63,473 nucleotides of DNA from Flavobacteriaceae bacterium. GTDB taxonomy: Bacteria; Bacteroidota; Bacteroidia; Flavobacteriales; Flavobacteriaceae. Of the stretch, positions 17,560 through 27,071 are shown one piece after another. Numbering within the stretch: position 1 is the stretch's first letter; each line of letters begins with the position of its first letter. The notes under the pieces were generated by a model. The model was not told where the DNA came from. It ran no database searches and was given only the letters and a program-made list of their open reading frames with translations. Location of the stretch: the NCBI GenBank assembly GCA_002862645.1, contig PKDQ01000026.1, positions 130,777 to 194,249 of the forward strand. Direction: 5' to 3'. Both the position numbers and the translations under genes were made by a program.

Positions 17560-18780
17560 CTAGACCTCAACGGCTTCAAAAGCCATCACCACTTGGTTTT
17601 TGACCAAATCAACAAAGCTTTCTGCTTGGCGAATCAGGTTTGCTGCGCCATTATGCCAAAGCACTTCGGCAGGACGGTAGCGTGAGTTGTAGTTGCTCGC
17701 CATCGTGAAGCAATAGGCGCCTGCATTGTGAAAGCACAACACGTCTCCATCGCTGATTTCCGCAATCTTGCGGTTGTTGGCAAAGGTGTCGGTCTCGCAG
17801 ATATATCCCACAACAGAATAAAAACGCTCCCTGCCTTCTGGGTTGGAGATGTTTTCAATACGGTGCTGCGCACCATAAAGCATGGGGCGTATCAAGTGGT
17901 TAAAACCACTGTTTACCTGTGCAAATACCGTCGAAGTGGTTTGCTTAACCGAATTCACAGATGTGAGGAAATAACCCGCTTGGGATACTAAAAACTTACC
18001 CGGCTCAAAGGCCAAAACCAGGTCTTTGCCGTAGTCTCTGCAAAACTCAGAAAAGCGAACACTTAGTTTCTCGCCCAACTCCTCAATGTTGGTCTCGTTA
18101 TCGCCTGGCTTGTAGGGTACTTTAAAACCACTGCCAAAGTCCAAAAATTCTAAGTCCTTAAACTGCCGCGCTGTGTCAAAAAGAATTTCTGCAGCATGTA
18201 AGAACACGTCGATGTCTAAAATGTCACTTCCGGTATGCATGTGCACGCCGTTGATCTTCATTCCTGTATTTTCAACAATACGCAATACGTGAGGCATCTG
18301 GTGGATGCTGATGCCAAACTTGGAATCGATATGTCCTACAGAAATGTTGGCATTGCCACCCGCCATGATGTGTGGGTTGATACGAATGCATACAGGCACC
18401 GTTGTATGGGCCGTACCAAACTGTTCCAATACAGAGAGGTTATCTATGTTTATTTGTACGCCAAGAGTTGCTACCTCTTCTATTTCAGAAAGGGAAACGC
18501 CATTGGGTGTAAAGATGATTTCTTTGGGGGGTACGCCAGCCTCAAGGCCCAGTTGTACTTCCTGAATGGATACGGTATCCAATCCTGCGCCCAAATGATG
18601 CATCCATTTCAGTACACTAAGGTTCGAAAGTGCTTTGACGGCATAGTTAATGCGCAACTGGGGGACTGCACTAAATGCCTTTGTCAATCGGTTGTACTGC
18701 GCCTCGATGGCATGGGCGTCATATACGTATATAGGACTACCATGTGTTTGTGATATTTTTACTAAATCTTGGTGCTGCAT
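17560..18780 (-). CDS. lysA: Diaminopimelate decarboxylase
   Basis: LysA removes CO2 from meso-diaminopimelate to give lysine, using pyridoxal phosphate. The PLP lysine is in NYAVKALSNLSVLKW, the glycine-rich phosphate loop in DFGSGFKVPY, the substrate motif in EPGKFLVSQAGYF and the catalytic cysteine of the partner subunit in GYICETDTFANN. The frame is open to 18882; the upstream part is hydrophobic and unlike LysA, so I take the ATG at 18780 (MQHQDLVKISQTHG), giving 406 residues. dapD, an earlier pathway step, is 15 kb away. The gene is divergent from sucC. Confidence 0.93.
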   Translation of the reverse strand: MQHQDLVKISQTHGSPIYVYDAHAIEAQYNRLTKAFSAVPQLRINYAVKALSNLSVLKWMHHLGAGLDTVSIQEVQLGLEAGVPPKEIIFTPNGVSLSEIEEVATLGVQINIDNLSVLEQFGTAHTTVPVCIRINPHIMAGGNANISVGHIDSKFGISIHQMPHVLRIVENTGMKINGVHMHTGSDILDIDVFLHAAEILFDTARQFKDLEFLDFGSGFKVPYKPGDNETNIEELGEKLSVRFSEFCRDYGKDLVLAFEPGKFLVSQAGYFLTSVNSVKQTTSTVFAQVNSGFNHLIRPMLYGAQHRIENISNPEGRERFYSVVGYICETDTFANNRKIAEISDGDVLCFHNAGAYCFTMASNYNSRYRPAEVLWHNGAANLIRQAESFVDLVKNQVVMAFEAVEV

Positions 18781-18920
18781 CGCATTATTTTTACGCAAAT
18801 GTAAGTTTTTAGGACGTGCTGTAAGAAGTATAAAGCGAAATATATTAAAAATAAAACAATATGTTATAAATATAACAAACAAGTTTTATGTTAGGGTGGT
18901 TATAAGCTCGATTGATTGCC

Positions 18921-18928
18921 TATTTTTG
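18921..18928 (+). promoter_or_regulatory. Putative -7 box for sucC
   Basis: TATTTTTG matches TAnnTTTG, 19 bases before the sucC ATG. No clear -33 element was seen. Confidence 0.5.
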
Positions 18929-18947
18929 CATAGAATAATTTATATCC

Positions 18948-20138
18948 ATGAACGTACACGAATATCAAGGAAAAGAGATTTTAGCCAAGTTTGGCGTTGG
19001 CGTACAGCGCGGCATAGTTGCTACAACTCCAGAGGAGGCAACGGCCGCAGCGAAGCAATTATCCGAAGAAACGGGAACCGGCTGGCATGTAATTAAAGCA
19101 CAGGTACATGCGGGAGGTCGCGGAAAAGGAGGCGGGGTAAAGCTTGCAAAGTCCTTGGAGGAAGTAGCGCGTATTTCTGATGAAATTATCGGTATGCAGT
19201 TGGTAACCCCACAAACCACTGCTGAAGGTAAAAAAGTACACCAAGTGCTTATTGCCGAAGATGTCTATTATCCTGGCGATTCGGAACCAGAAGAAATTTA
19301 CATTTCGGTCTTGCTCAACCGTACTACAGGGCGCAATATGATTATGTACTCTACGGAAGGTGGGATGGATATTGAAAAAGTAGCCGAAGAAACACCCGAA
19401 CTTATTTTTACAGAAGAAATTGATCCAACTGTAGGCTTATTACCTTTCCAGGCTCGTAAGGTTTCCTTTAATCTTGGGCTTTCAGGCCTTGCGTTCAAAG
19501 GCATGGTAAAATTTGTATCGTCCTTATACAAGGCCTACATAGGTGCAGATGCTGCCTTATTTGAAATCAATCCTGTACTAAAAACATCAGACAATAAGAT
19601 TATTGCGGTTGATGCCAAGGTAGCACTAGATGATAATGCTTTGTTCCGTCATCCTGATTTTGCGGCAATGCGTGATATCCGTGAAGAAAACCCAACCGAT
19701 GTTGCTGCTCGTGAAGTAGGACTTAATTACGTGCAGTTGGATGGCAATGTAGGTTGTATGGTAAACGGTGCTGGACTTGCGATGGCTACCATGGATTTAA
19801 TCAAGCAAGCTGGGGGCGATCCAGCCAACTTTCTAGATGTAGGGGGTACGGCCGATGCTGCTCGTGTGGAAGCTGCTTTCCGAATCATTTTACAAGACCC
19901 CAAGGTAAAGGCTATTTTGGTCAATATCTTTGGTGGTATTGTACGTTGTGATCGTGTAGCCCAAGGAATTGTAGATGCCTACAAGAATATGGGTGATGCA
20001 ATTCAAGTGCCCATCATCGTGCGCTTACAAGGAACCAATGCTGACATTGCAAAACAGCTCATTGACGACTCCGGTTTGGAAGTACAGAGTGCCATTTTAT
20101 TCCAAGAAGCCGCCGACAAGGTGCAAGAGGTACTCTAA
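18948..20138 (+). CDS. sucC: Succinyl-CoA synthetase, beta subunit (ADP-forming)
   Basis: SucC joins with SucD to interconvert succinyl-CoA and succinate in the citric acid cycle, making ATP or GTP. The 396-residue protein starts [17 protein letters not shown], has the ATP-grasp motifs [16 protein letters not shown] and [18 protein letters not shown], and the C-terminal subunit-interface domain with [18 protein letters not shown] and [15 protein letters not shown]. sucD is not adjacent, which is common in Bacteroidota. The length is normal. Confidence 0.97.
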   Translation: MNVHEYQGKEILAKFGVGVQRGIVATTPEEATAAAKQLSEETGTGWHVIKAQVHAGGRGKGGGVKLAKSLEEVARISDEIIGMQLVTPQTTAEGKKVHQVLIAEDVYYPGDSEPEEIYISVLLNRTTGRNMIMYSTEGGMDIEKVAEETPELIFTEEIDPTVGLLPFQARKVSFNLGLSGLAFKGMVKFVSSLYKAYIGADAALFEINPVLKTSDNKIIAVDAKVALDDNALFRHPDFAAMRDIREENPTDVAAREVGLNYVQLDGNVGCMVNGAGLAMATMDLIKQAGGDPANFLDVGGTADAARVEAAFRIILQDPKVKAILVNIFGGIVRCDRVAQGIVDAYKNMGDAIQVPIIVRLQGTNADIAKQLIDDSGLEVQSAILFQEAADKVQEVL

Positions 20139-20220
20139 TAATTGTCAATATGGCAGTTTTAAACAATCTAACACCGACATAATGTCAGCATAATTTGAAT
20201 GGTATATAAATTGCCATGGT

Positions 20221-20248
20221 TTAGGTGTATAACATTTAAAACACCTAA
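20221..20248 (+). promoter_or_regulatory. Inverted repeat in the hsp20 leader
   Basis: TTAGGTGT (20221-20228) and ACACCTAA (20241-20248) form a perfect eight-pair inverted repeat with a 12-base loop. The right arm ends four bases before the hsp20 ATG, so a folded RNA would cover the ribosome-binding region. A second small palindrome, GACAT-A-ATGTC, lies at 20176-20186. These could be an operator or an RNA thermometer; neither is proven. Confidence 0.45.
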
Positions 20249-20252
20249 CATC

Positions 20253-20681
20253 ATGAATTTAATACGAAGAACATCAAAACCTTTATTTCCATCTTTATTA
20301 GACGAGTTTTTTGCTAGCGACACACCCTTTTCAGGTTTGTCCAGCCGTTCTCATGTTCCATCGGTGAACATATCGGAAACGGACACAAATTTTGAATTAG
20401 CACTGGCAGCTCCTGGCAAAACGCGCAATAATTTTAATTTGGAGTTAGACGACCATGTGTTGACAGTTTCAAGTGAATCCAAACACGAGGATGATTCAAA
20501 GACCGATCAATACACAAGACGTGAGTTCCGTTACGACAATTTCCAACGCAGTTTTAGATTGCCAGAAACCGTAGATACGGCAGGCATCAAGGCCAAGTAC
20601 GACAATGGTATTTTGACCATTACCCTGCCCAAACATGAGGAAGCCATTCCAGAACCCAAAAAACAAATTGAAATAAAGTAA
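20253..20681 (+). CDS. Small heat-shock protein (Hsp20/IbpA family)
   Basis: This 142-residue chaperone has the alpha-crystallin domain at about residues 35-130: PSVNISETDTNFELALAAPG, then REFRYDNFQRSFRLPETVD and AKYDNGILTITLPKHEE. The start MNLIRRTSKPLFPSLLDEFF is the usual N-terminal arm. It holds unfolding proteins until refolding. The frame extends upstream to 20199 but the inverted repeat and family start favour 20253. It is transcribed alone, so heat control probably acts through the inverted repeat just upstream. Confidence 0.93.
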   Translation: MNLIRRTSKPLFPSLLDEFFASDTPFSGLSSRSHVPSVNISETDTNFELALAAPGKTRNNFNLELDDHVLTVSSESKHEDDSKTDQYTRREFRYDNFQRSFRLPETVDTAGIKAKYDNGILTITLPKHEEAIPEPKKQIEIK

Positions 20682-20693
20682 GCTGAATAACAG

Positions 20694-22682
20694 CTATGTC
20701 AATGTTTTAAGTTGATTTTGGATGCGTTCAATCTCATCTCTAAAATGAGCCGCTTGGATAAAATCCATATCCAAGGCGGCTTTTTCCATATTTTTTCGGT
20801 TTTTCCGTACCCGTGCTTGTAGCTGTTCTTTGGTCAAATACTCAATCGGTTCAGCAGCTTCCTTTTTGATATAATCATCTGCAAGCATACTTCGGTGAAA
20901 CGTTTCTTCCAACGACTTGTTAAGTGCTTGTGGGGTGATGTTGTGACGATCATTATATGCCATTTGCTTTTCACGGCGATATTGGGTTTCGTCAATTGTT
21001 TTTTTCATGCTCTTAGTAATGTTGTCTGCATACATGATGGCCTTGCCATTTAGATTTCTTGCGGCACGACCAACAGTTTGGGTAAGCGAACGTGCCGAAC
21101 GTAAAAATCCTTCTTTATCTGCGTCCAAAATAGCTACTAACGATACTTCGGGTAGGTCAAGCCCCTCCCGTAATAGGTTTACGCCAATCAATACATCAAA
21201 AAGCCCTTTGCGTAGATCATGCATGATTTCCACCCGCTCCAGGGTGTCAATATCACTGTGGATATAGCGACAACGAATCGAAATACGCGACAAATACTTG
21301 GTCAGCTCTTCAGCCATACGCTTGGTAAGCGTGGTAACCAATACCCTTTCGTCTTTTTCAGCACGCTGTTGAATTTCTTCAACCAAATCATCTATTTGAT
21401 TCAAACTTGGGCGTACCTCAATTATGGGATCAAGAAGTCCCGTTGGACGAATTACTTGTTCTACATAAACCCCTTCCGTTTGTTCAAGTTCATAATCTGA
21501 GGGTGTAGCACTCACATAAATCACCTGTTGCTGTAACTGTTCAAACTCTTCGTATTTCAGGGGCCTGTTGTCCATAGCTGCTGGCAGTCGGAAGCCAAAC
21601 TCAACCAAGTTTTCTTTTCGGCTCCTATCGCCGCCATACATGGCGTGAACTTGAGATAGAGTTACATGACTTTCATCCACCACCATTAAAAAATCATCTG
21701 GAAAGTAATCTAACAAACAGAAAGGCCGGGTGCCTGGCGCTCGGCCGTCTATATAACGTGAATAGTTTTCAATCCCAGAGCAATACCCCAATTCACGAAT
21801 CATTTCTAAATCAAAATTGGTACGCTCTTCCAATCGTTTTGCTTCAAGGTGTTTTCCTATGTCTTTAAAGTAGTCCACTTGAGCCGTTAAGTCATCTTGA
21901 ATATGATGAATGGCATTTTGCAGTACCTCGGGAGAGGTCGCAAACATATTGGCTGGATAAATAGTCAGTTTGTCAAAGTTCTCCTTTATGTTACCTGTTA
22001 GGGGGTCAAATACTTCAATGGCTTCAATTTCATCTCCAAAAAAGTGAATTTTAAACGCATGGTCCGCATAGCTTGGAAACACATCAACAATATCTCCGTT
22101 TACACGAAAATTCCCGTGCAGGAAGTCGGCAGTGGTACGCGCATAGAGGCTTTGGACCAACTGGTGTAAAAATTTTGTTCTGGGAATGACTTGGTCTACT
22201 TTAATGTGAATGACATTCTTTTTGAACTCTACTGGATTTCCGATGCCGTATAAACAGGAAACGGAGGCAATTACGATAACATCTCTGCGCCCAGATAGTA
22301 GGGCGGAGGTAGTGCTTAAACGCAGCTTTTCAATCTCATCGTTAACAGACAAGTCTTTTTCGATATAGTTACCTGTGGTGGGGATATAGGCTTCGGGCTG
22401 GTAGTAGTCGTAATAAGACACAAAATACTCTACTGCATTGTTGGGAAAGAATTGCTTGAATTCAGAATACAACTGTGCTGCAAGGGTTTTGTTGTGCGCA
22501 AGTACAAGCGTAGGACGCCGGGTTTCTGCAATCACATTGGCAACCGTAAAGGTTTTTCCCGATCCCGTCACCCCTAAGAGGGTTTGGAATTTGTCCTGAG
22601 CAGCAAGACCTTGCGCCAATTGACGAATGGCCTCTGGCTGATCTCCAGTGGGTTTAAAGTCAGAAACAAGTTGAAACTCCAT
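20694..22682 (-). CDS. uvrB: Excinuclease ABC subunit B
   Basis: UvrB is the damage-verifying helicase-like subunit of nucleotide excision repair. The 662-residue protein has Walker [14 protein letters not shown], the DNA-clamping beta-hairpin region [21 protein letters not shown], the helicase DESH box [10 protein letters not shown] and motif [11 protein letters not shown]. The C-terminal UVR motif that meets UvrC is [16 protein letters not shown]. Length and order are standard. A TAnnTTTG box overlaps the space just upstream. Confidence 0.97.
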   Translation of the reverse strand: MEFQLVSDFKPTGDQPEAIRQLAQGLAAQDKFQTLLGVTGSGKTFTVANVIAETRRPTLVLAHNKTLAAQLYSEFKQFFPNNAVEYFVSYYDYYQPEAYIPTTGNYIEKDLSVNDEIEKLRLSTTSALLSGRRDVIVIASVSCLYGIGNPVEFKKNVIHIKVDQVIPRTKFLHQLVQSLYARTTADFLHGNFRVNGDIVDVFPSYADHAFKIHFFGDEIEAIEVFDPLTGNIKENFDKLTIYPANMFATSPEVLQNAIHHIQDDLTAQVDYFKDIGKHLEAKRLEERTNFDLEMIRELGYCSGIENYSRYIDGRAPGTRPFCLLDYFPDDFLMVVDESHVTLSQVHAMYGGDRSRKENLVEFGFRLPAAMDNRPLKYEEFEQLQQQVIYVSATPSDYELEQTEGVYVEQVIRPTGLLDPIIEVRPSLNQIDDLVEEIQQRAEKDERVLVTTLTKRMAEELTKYLSRISIRCRYIHSDIDTLERVEIMHDLRKGLFDVLIGVNLLREGLDLPEVSLVAILDADKEGFLRSARSLTQTVGRAARNLNGKAIMYADNITKSMKKTIDETQYRREKQMAYNDRHNITPQALNKSLEETFHRSMLADDYIKKEAAEPIEYLTKEQLQARVRKNRKNMEKAALDMDFIQAAHFRDEIERIQNQLKTLT

Positions 22683-22689
22683 AGCTTGC

Positions 22690-22697
22690 CAAAAATA
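22690..22697 (-). promoter_or_regulatory. Putative -7 box for uvrB
   Basis: On the minus strand this reads TATTTTTG, matching TAnnTTTG, seven bases before the uvrB ATG. Transcription from it would give an almost leaderless mRNA. It lies between uvrB and the stop of the upstream permease gene. Confidence 0.45.
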
Positions 22698-22705
22698 GCA
22701 AAAAC

Positions 22706-23539
22706 TTAGAGGTCACGTCGTTTTAATAAGCGATATGTCAATGCATAAAAAATATAGCACCAAACCGATACGATAAGGATGTCCAAAAGCTGTACATCTG
22801 TGTTCTTGGTCATTTGCTCACCAACTTGATCTGCCAAGTTGCGCACAGCAGATAAGCGTGAAAAAGGTTCACGTATCAAGTTGCCCATCGCATTAAGTGG
22901 AAAAAAGCGGTATACATCTTCTGCATTTAACAACTCTGGTGATTTCCATTTGAGCATGCCATAACAAAAACCTTCAAACATTTGCCATATCCCCAAAAAA
23001 CCAAGGGCAAAAGCCGAGCGTTTAATGGCTGTTCCCAAAAACAAACAGAAGCCAAAAAAAGCCATTAGTTTGATGAAATATGCGGCCAGGTATTCCAAGT
23101 CTTGCACAATGATGGAGAATTCGTTGTAGTCCGAATAGATCAATCCAAGAATAAGGGATACCACAAAAATAAATAGCGTAGATACGGCAGCCAGCGAAAA
23201 AAGCATCACCCATTTGGAGTGTAGGAATTCTCGTTTGCTAAGTCCATCTATAAGGTTTTGCTTGAAGGTCTTATTGCTGTATTCGTTTGCCGTCATGGAA
23301 ACGATAACCACGGATAGGAATATCTTAAACCAAGCACCTACAAAGGCGTTAAAATGCCATATGTAAGGGAAATTGAAGATGCCTTGCTCTGCCAAATGAA
23401 ATTTAATGGGACCAATATCAAACTTAATGGCAGCAATAAGCGCAATTGAGGTGAGTAATATAAAATAAGCACAAATCAGGATGCGGCTTGAGCGATTAGC
23501 ACGCAGCTTCTCATATTCAATTAAAAACAATCGTTTCAT
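22706..23539 (-). CDS. ABC-2 type transporter permease
   Basis: This 277-residue protein has about six hydrophobic segments (near residues 20-40, 58-84, 108-134, 146-175, 177-195 and 250-268) in the ABC-2 permease pattern, with the cytoplasmic N-terminus [19 protein letters not shown]. Its start overlaps the stop of the ATPase gene by four bases, so the pair is translated together and should form one exporter. Substrates of this group include lipids, peptides and antibiotics; nothing here decides between them. Confidence 0.85.
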   Translation of the reverse strand: MKRLFLIEYEKLRANRSSRILICAYFILLTSIALIAAIKFDIGPIKFHLAEQGIFNFPYIWHFNAFVGAWFKIFLSVVIVSMTANEYSNKTFKQNLIDGLSKREFLHSKWVMLFSLAAVSTLFIFVVSLILGLIYSDYNEFSIIVQDLEYLAAYFIKLMAFFGFCLFLGTAIKRSAFALGFLGIWQMFEGFCYGMLKWKSPELLNAEDVYRFFPLNAMGNLIREPFSRLSAVRNLADQVGEQMTKNTDVQLLDILIVSVWCYIFYALTYRLLKRRDL

Positions 23540-24438
23540 GCCGTATTCTTTTTGGTTAGGGTTAAGAATTGTTCTTCAAGGCTTTTGTGTTTTTTCGCCA
23601 AATGCGTCAATACAATTCCTTTGCTCGTCAGTGCTTTACTTAGGGTTTCAATCTCTAACGTTTCGTTGGGGTAAGCCAATACTAATGCGCCTTGTTGTTC
23701 TACTGCTTTTATGAGTTTATTTTCTTCTAAGGCTTTCAATAAACCGGCTAGGTCAGTTGCATCAAGCTCAAAATAGCCGTGGTCCGTGGTCAATGCAGTT
23801 ACGGGGCCAAAATAGATTTGTTTTCCTTTTTGCAGCACCAATACATGCGAACATACTTTTTCTACCTCATCTAAGTGGTGCGAGGCCAATAAAATAGTAG
23901 TGCCTTGCGCAGCAATTTTGAAAATGATATCCCTAACCTGCGCAATTCCTTGAGGATCTAACCCGTTGGTGGGTTCGTCAAGAATAAGAATCTCCGGGTC
24001 ATTGAGTAGGGCGGAGGCAATGGCCAGCCGCTGCTTCATACCTAAAGAATAGGTTTTGAATTTATCGTGTTTTCGATCTAACAAATCCACCAACTCGAGT
24101 TTTTCTTCGATTTTGGATTTTGGCACTTCTTTTATCCTACAAACCAAGCGCAAGTTTTGTGCTGCCGTCATGAAGGGATAGAAGTTGGGTCTTTCAATGA
24201 TGGCGCCTACACGTTTTAGTGCTTGGTGCCTGCTTTGGGTTCCGCCAAACCAAGAAAAATTTCCTGCTGTGGGATTTACAACATTGAGAATCATGCCTAG
24301 CGTTGTAGATTTGCCGCTGCCGTTTGGCCCCAGCATCCCATATACATTCCCTTTTTCTATGGAAAAACTAAGGCGATCTACAGCTGTTAAATAACCAAAT
24401 TTTTTGGTCAGTTCATTTACATTTAGAATGGGTTCCAT
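23536..24438 (-). CDS. ABC transporter ATP-binding protein
   Basis: The 300-residue ATPase has Walker A LGPNGSGKSTT, signature YSLGMKQRLAIA, Walker B ILILDEPTNGLDPQG and H-loop LLASHHLDEVEKVC. A C-terminal extension (about residues 215-300) resembles the regulatory tail of CcmA/NatA-type ATPases. It pairs with the permease encoded directly downstream (four-base overlap). It is divergent from the kinase-like gene at 24495. Confidence 0.92.
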   Translation of the reverse strand: MEPILNVNELTKKFGYLTAVDRLSFSIEKGNVYGMLGPNGSGKSTTLGMILNVVNPTAGNFSWFGGTQSRHQALKRVGAIIERPNFYPFMTAAQNLRLVCRIKEVPKSKIEEKLELVDLLDRKHDKFKTYSLGMKQRLAIASALLNDPEILILDEPTNGLDPQGIAQVRDIIFKIAAQGTTILLASHHLDEVEKVCSHVLVLQKGKQIYFGPVTALTTDHGYFELDATDLAGLLKALEENKLIKAVEQQGALVLAYPNETLEIETLSKALTSKGIVLTHLAKKHKSLEEQFLTLTKKNTA

Positions 24439-24481
24439 AGTTGTATTAACGCATCAAGGATGTTTTTGTTACGCAAAGTTT

Positions 24482-24489
24482 TAACTTTG
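24482..24489 (+). promoter_or_regulatory. Putative -7 box for the kinase-like gene
   Basis: TAACTTTG matches TAnnTTTG and ends five bases before the ATG at 24495, so the transcript would have almost no leader. Confidence 0.45.
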
Positions 24490-24494
24490 TTCTT

Positions 24495-25559
24495 ATGAGC
24501 GATATGCTAATTACGAAAAAAAAACCAACATACCCCATCAATCCATTCCTTTCGGATTATTTGGAATTGTACTCACGGGCTTATCAAATTCCGGTCTTTT
24601 ATGATGATTTGCTTCGCTTTTCTGGTTCCGTAGCCGTGATGAACAAACACGACCAAGACAGCTTGTGGGTGCGTGTGTTTTACTCGGATAGCGATCGCAA
24701 AGAAATTGATGAACAGTTAAAACGTGTTTATGCGCTGCTGCATTCAGACGGTAGCGCTATGACCATTCCTTATCTCAATATTGATGCCATAGACTATTGC
24801 ACCTTTGGTAACTCCAAGCCCTTTCGTGTTAAAGTGCGAAATACGCTCAACGACAACTTTATCTATTTCTATGTAAAAAAGGCAGATGCCTCTCGTGTTT
24901 ATGGCTTGGAGCTTGAACATATGCTTTCTCCTTACAACCTTAACTTTTTAGTAAATATAAACACGCTTATAGAAGAGCATATTGCGGGTATTCCTGGGGA
25001 TGAGTTTATTAAAGATTTTTTACCCAAATGCACAAAATCTGAACGCAATCAAATTGCCAAGTCTTTTGTCAAATTCAACGAGCGTTGCATGATTCGTTTA
25101 TTGGGCGATATGCGTTCTTACAACTATGTCATTATTCCTATTCATGATTTTGATAAGGTTATTTATAAAATACGCGCCATTGATTTTGATCAGCAATGCT
25201 ATGAGGGTAATTTAAAGATATACCGTCCCCAATTTTTTAAAGAAAACCTCAACATGGTCATGCTAGTTAAAGAACATTTGACCAAAACGTCTGTAGATCA
25301 ATATAAAATTGAAGAAAGGGCTACAGTTGCACGTCGCATTTTGGGCAGCGAAATACGGTTAACCCACTTGCTTAAGTGTATGTTAAATGACCATATTTCA
25401 ACGCCTGAGAAGATTGAACAACTGCGTGAGGAGGTTTATGAACTCACCAAACAGGTGTCGTTTAAAAAAAGTAAGTCTATGGGCGATATTATGCGCGCCT
25501 CTTTTCATTTTGTAAAGCGCAACTACGAAAACCACGAAATGCTTCGTGTGGACAACTAA
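24495..25559 (+). CDS. Uncharacterised protein with a protein-kinase-like motif series
   Basis: I do not recognise this 354-residue protein as a named family. Read by pattern it resembles the aminoglycoside-phosphotransferase/HipA side of the kinase-like fold: a strand with lysines IYFYVKKAD (Lys128/129), a helix with acidic residues YGLELEHM (Glu139/141), a hinge-like EEHIAGIPGDEF (160-171), a catalytic-loop-like GDMRSYN with Asp205 and Asn210 in the D-x4-N spacing, and a metal-site-like AIDFDQQ (Asp230/Asp232). The N-terminal 100 residues are not like a kinase N-lobe and no glycine-rich loop is clear. The C-terminus is helical. It has no signal peptide. The PRiA4_ORF3 gene is convergent and overlaps by four bases. 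The gene is certain; the kinase reading is inference. Confidence 0.6.
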   Translation: MSDMLITKKKPTYPINPFLSDYLELYSRAYQIPVFYDDLLRFSGSVAVMNKHDQDSLWVRVFYSDSDRKEIDEQLKRVYALLHSDGSAMTIPYLNIDAIDYCTFGNSKPFRVKVRNTLNDNFIYFYVKKADASRVYGLELEHMLSPYNLNFLVNINTLIEEHIAGIPGDEFIKDFLPKCTKSERNQIAKSFVKFNERCMIRLLGDMRSYNYVIIPIHDFDKVIYKIRAIDFDQQCYEGNLKIYRPQFFKENLNMVMLVKEHLTKTSVDQYKIEERATVARRILGSEIRLTHLLKCMLNDHISTPEKIEQLREEVYELTKQVSFKKSKSMGDIMRASFHFVKRNYENHEMLRVDN

Positions 25560-26053
25560 TACCAGTCTTGTGATGTGTCTTCTAGATCATCATCAAGGCC
25601 ATTTTCCTCAAAAGAATCATCGTTCCATTCGTCTTTATCTGCACTAAATGTTTTTTCCGGTGCTTCTTCAGGAACATCTCCATAGCTGTAAATGAGCATG
25701 GGATAGGTGTTTCCGGGTTTTGGCTCATCGGTTTCGATTAGCTCAATAAAGAAGGTCCAGAAGTTTAAGAAATCATAAACGTAAAGCATTTTAGATACAT
25801 CCGGGAATACCGAGTTAAGTGGCGTGTCACTCATACGACGAACGCTTTCATCTCCAATGTCAAATAATGAAATGGAATCTCCTTGTTTCCATTCCTCATC
25901 ACTTTCGTAAAAGATGGCCATTTCTGAACCTCCAAAACCAAAGGCTTGCGTAATGGCGTTGTGGAAATCTTCAAAGTTGTCTGTTTCCTCGAGAGCAATA
26001 TCTCTAAAAACATCTTCTTTGGTGTCTAAAATAAGTCTAAAATGATAAATCAT
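25556..26053 (-). CDS. PRiA4_ORF3-like protein
   Basis: A 165-residue protein of the plasmid pRiA4b ORF-3 family, starting MIYHFRLILDTKEDVFRDIAL and containing FEDFHNAITQAFGFGGSEMA, YVYDFLNFWTFFIELIE and a very acidic C-terminal tail of about 40 residues. The family is common in Bacteroidota and in mobile DNA, but its function is unknown. The frame is open to 26098; I use the ATG at 26053, which is the family start. It overlaps the end of the ctaA gene by 17 bases and is the last gene of the operon coming from 32686. Confidence 0.85.
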   Translation of the reverse strand: MIYHFRLILDTKEDVFRDIALEETDNFEDFHNAITQAFGFGGSEMAIFYESDEEWKQGDSISLFDIGDESVRRMSDTPLNSVFPDVSKMLYVYDFLNFWTFFIELIETDEPKPGNTYPMLIYSYGDVPEEAPEKTFSADKDEWNDDSFEENGLDDDLEDTSQDWY

Positions 26054-27071
26054 AGCGGTGTAAATTAATGCGTAAAATCCAGTAGAGTTGCACGCCAAAC
26101 AGCAGCGTGGCTAATACTAGGTGAAGCGGTTGGGTTGCGAATGGGAAGTCAAAATAAAACATGGCAATTCCAAGTGCTATTTCTCCTCCGATTAGCCAAA
26201 GAATACGTCTGATAAAAATCTTTTCAACTTGTTCTTTGACCACAAGTAAAAACAACCAAGCATTTGCAAGGAGCACCAGTATGGACAGGCTTCTGTGGAT
26301 ATAAAAGTCGAGTTGTGGGGCGGCAAGCCAGTATTGTGGAAAATCATATCCCCAGCGTACTACTTGGGCATCGATATATTGTCTTACTTGGATTCCTAAA
26401 ACAATTTGAACAAGAGTTAGCACAAACGTATTGTAAAGCAATACCCTGATTTTTCTCGAGGGCTTTTTGCTCAATCCGAATGATTTAGACGCCACTCTTA
26501 CCACCAGTAGAAAACCTACCAATAGCAATGCCATCAGCATGTGTATTGATATTTTTATCGGGAATAAGTTGGAGTCAACGACTGTTTTTCCTAACCATGC
26601 CTGAAATAGAATCCCCAGCAGGGCTAACAAGGAAAAAATAAAGATAATAGGCTTTTTACGTATCCATTTAATGCTAAACCCGAAAAGGATGAGAATAGCC
26701 AAACCCGACAAAGCGCCTAGAAGCCTATTTATAAATTCAATCCAAGTGTGTTTGGCATCAAATACAGCGTAATTGTGTTTTGTATAGGGCTCCCACATAG
26801 CGATATTAAAACGATAGGTGGTTGTAAAGGATGTGGAGGCCACTAGTAGTCTTTCATTGTCTATAATCACATTTCCTTCACTGTACTTTGTGTTTGGTTT
26901 CCATTGCAGCTGTGCTTCGTTTGTAGGTGGAATGATGTAGCCAAAGCACTTGGGCCAATCTGGGCATCCCATGCCACTACCGGTCATCCGTACCGTTGCA
27001 CCTGCTGCAATAACAAGGTAAACGACAATAAGCGATATACGCGTCCAGCGCTGTAGTTGTTTATACATCAT
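26037..27071 (-). CDS. ctaA: Heme A synthase (COX15/CtaA family)
   Basis: This 344-residue membrane protein oxidises heme O to heme A for cytochrome oxidase. It has about eight membrane helices. The N-terminal loop TGSGMGCPDWPKCFGY is typical of the family, including the cysteine pair. Likely heme-ligand histidines are in KHTWIEFINRLLGA, KISIHMLMALL, FYIHRSLSIL and PLHLVLATLL. Two adjacent ATGs start the frame. It overlaps the cca gene by four bases, so translation is probably coupled. Other cytochrome-oxidase genes are not in view. Confidence 0.9.
   Translation of the reverse strand: MMYKQLQRWTRISLIVVYLVIAAGATVRMTGSGMGCPDWPKCFGYIIPPTNEAQLQWKPNTKYSEGNVIIDNERLLVASTSFTTTYRFNIAMWEPYTKHNYAVFDAKHTWIEFINRLLGALSGLAILILFGFSIKWIRKKPIIFIFSLLALLGILFQAWLGKTVVDSNLFPIKISIHMLMALLLVGFLLVVRVASKSFGLSKKPSRKIRVLLYNTFVLTLVQIVLGIQVRQYIDAQVVRWGYDFPQYWLAAPQLDFYIHRSLSILVLLANAWLFLLVVKEQVEKIFIRRILWLIGGEIALGIAMFYFDFPFATQPLHLVLATLLFGVQLYWILRINLHRYDLSF

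Noticed and set aside
18235-18753. A 172-codon plus-strand frame opposite lysA
   Set aside because: lysA has all catalytic motifs in the minus frame; the other frame is Cys/His/Tyr-rich noise.
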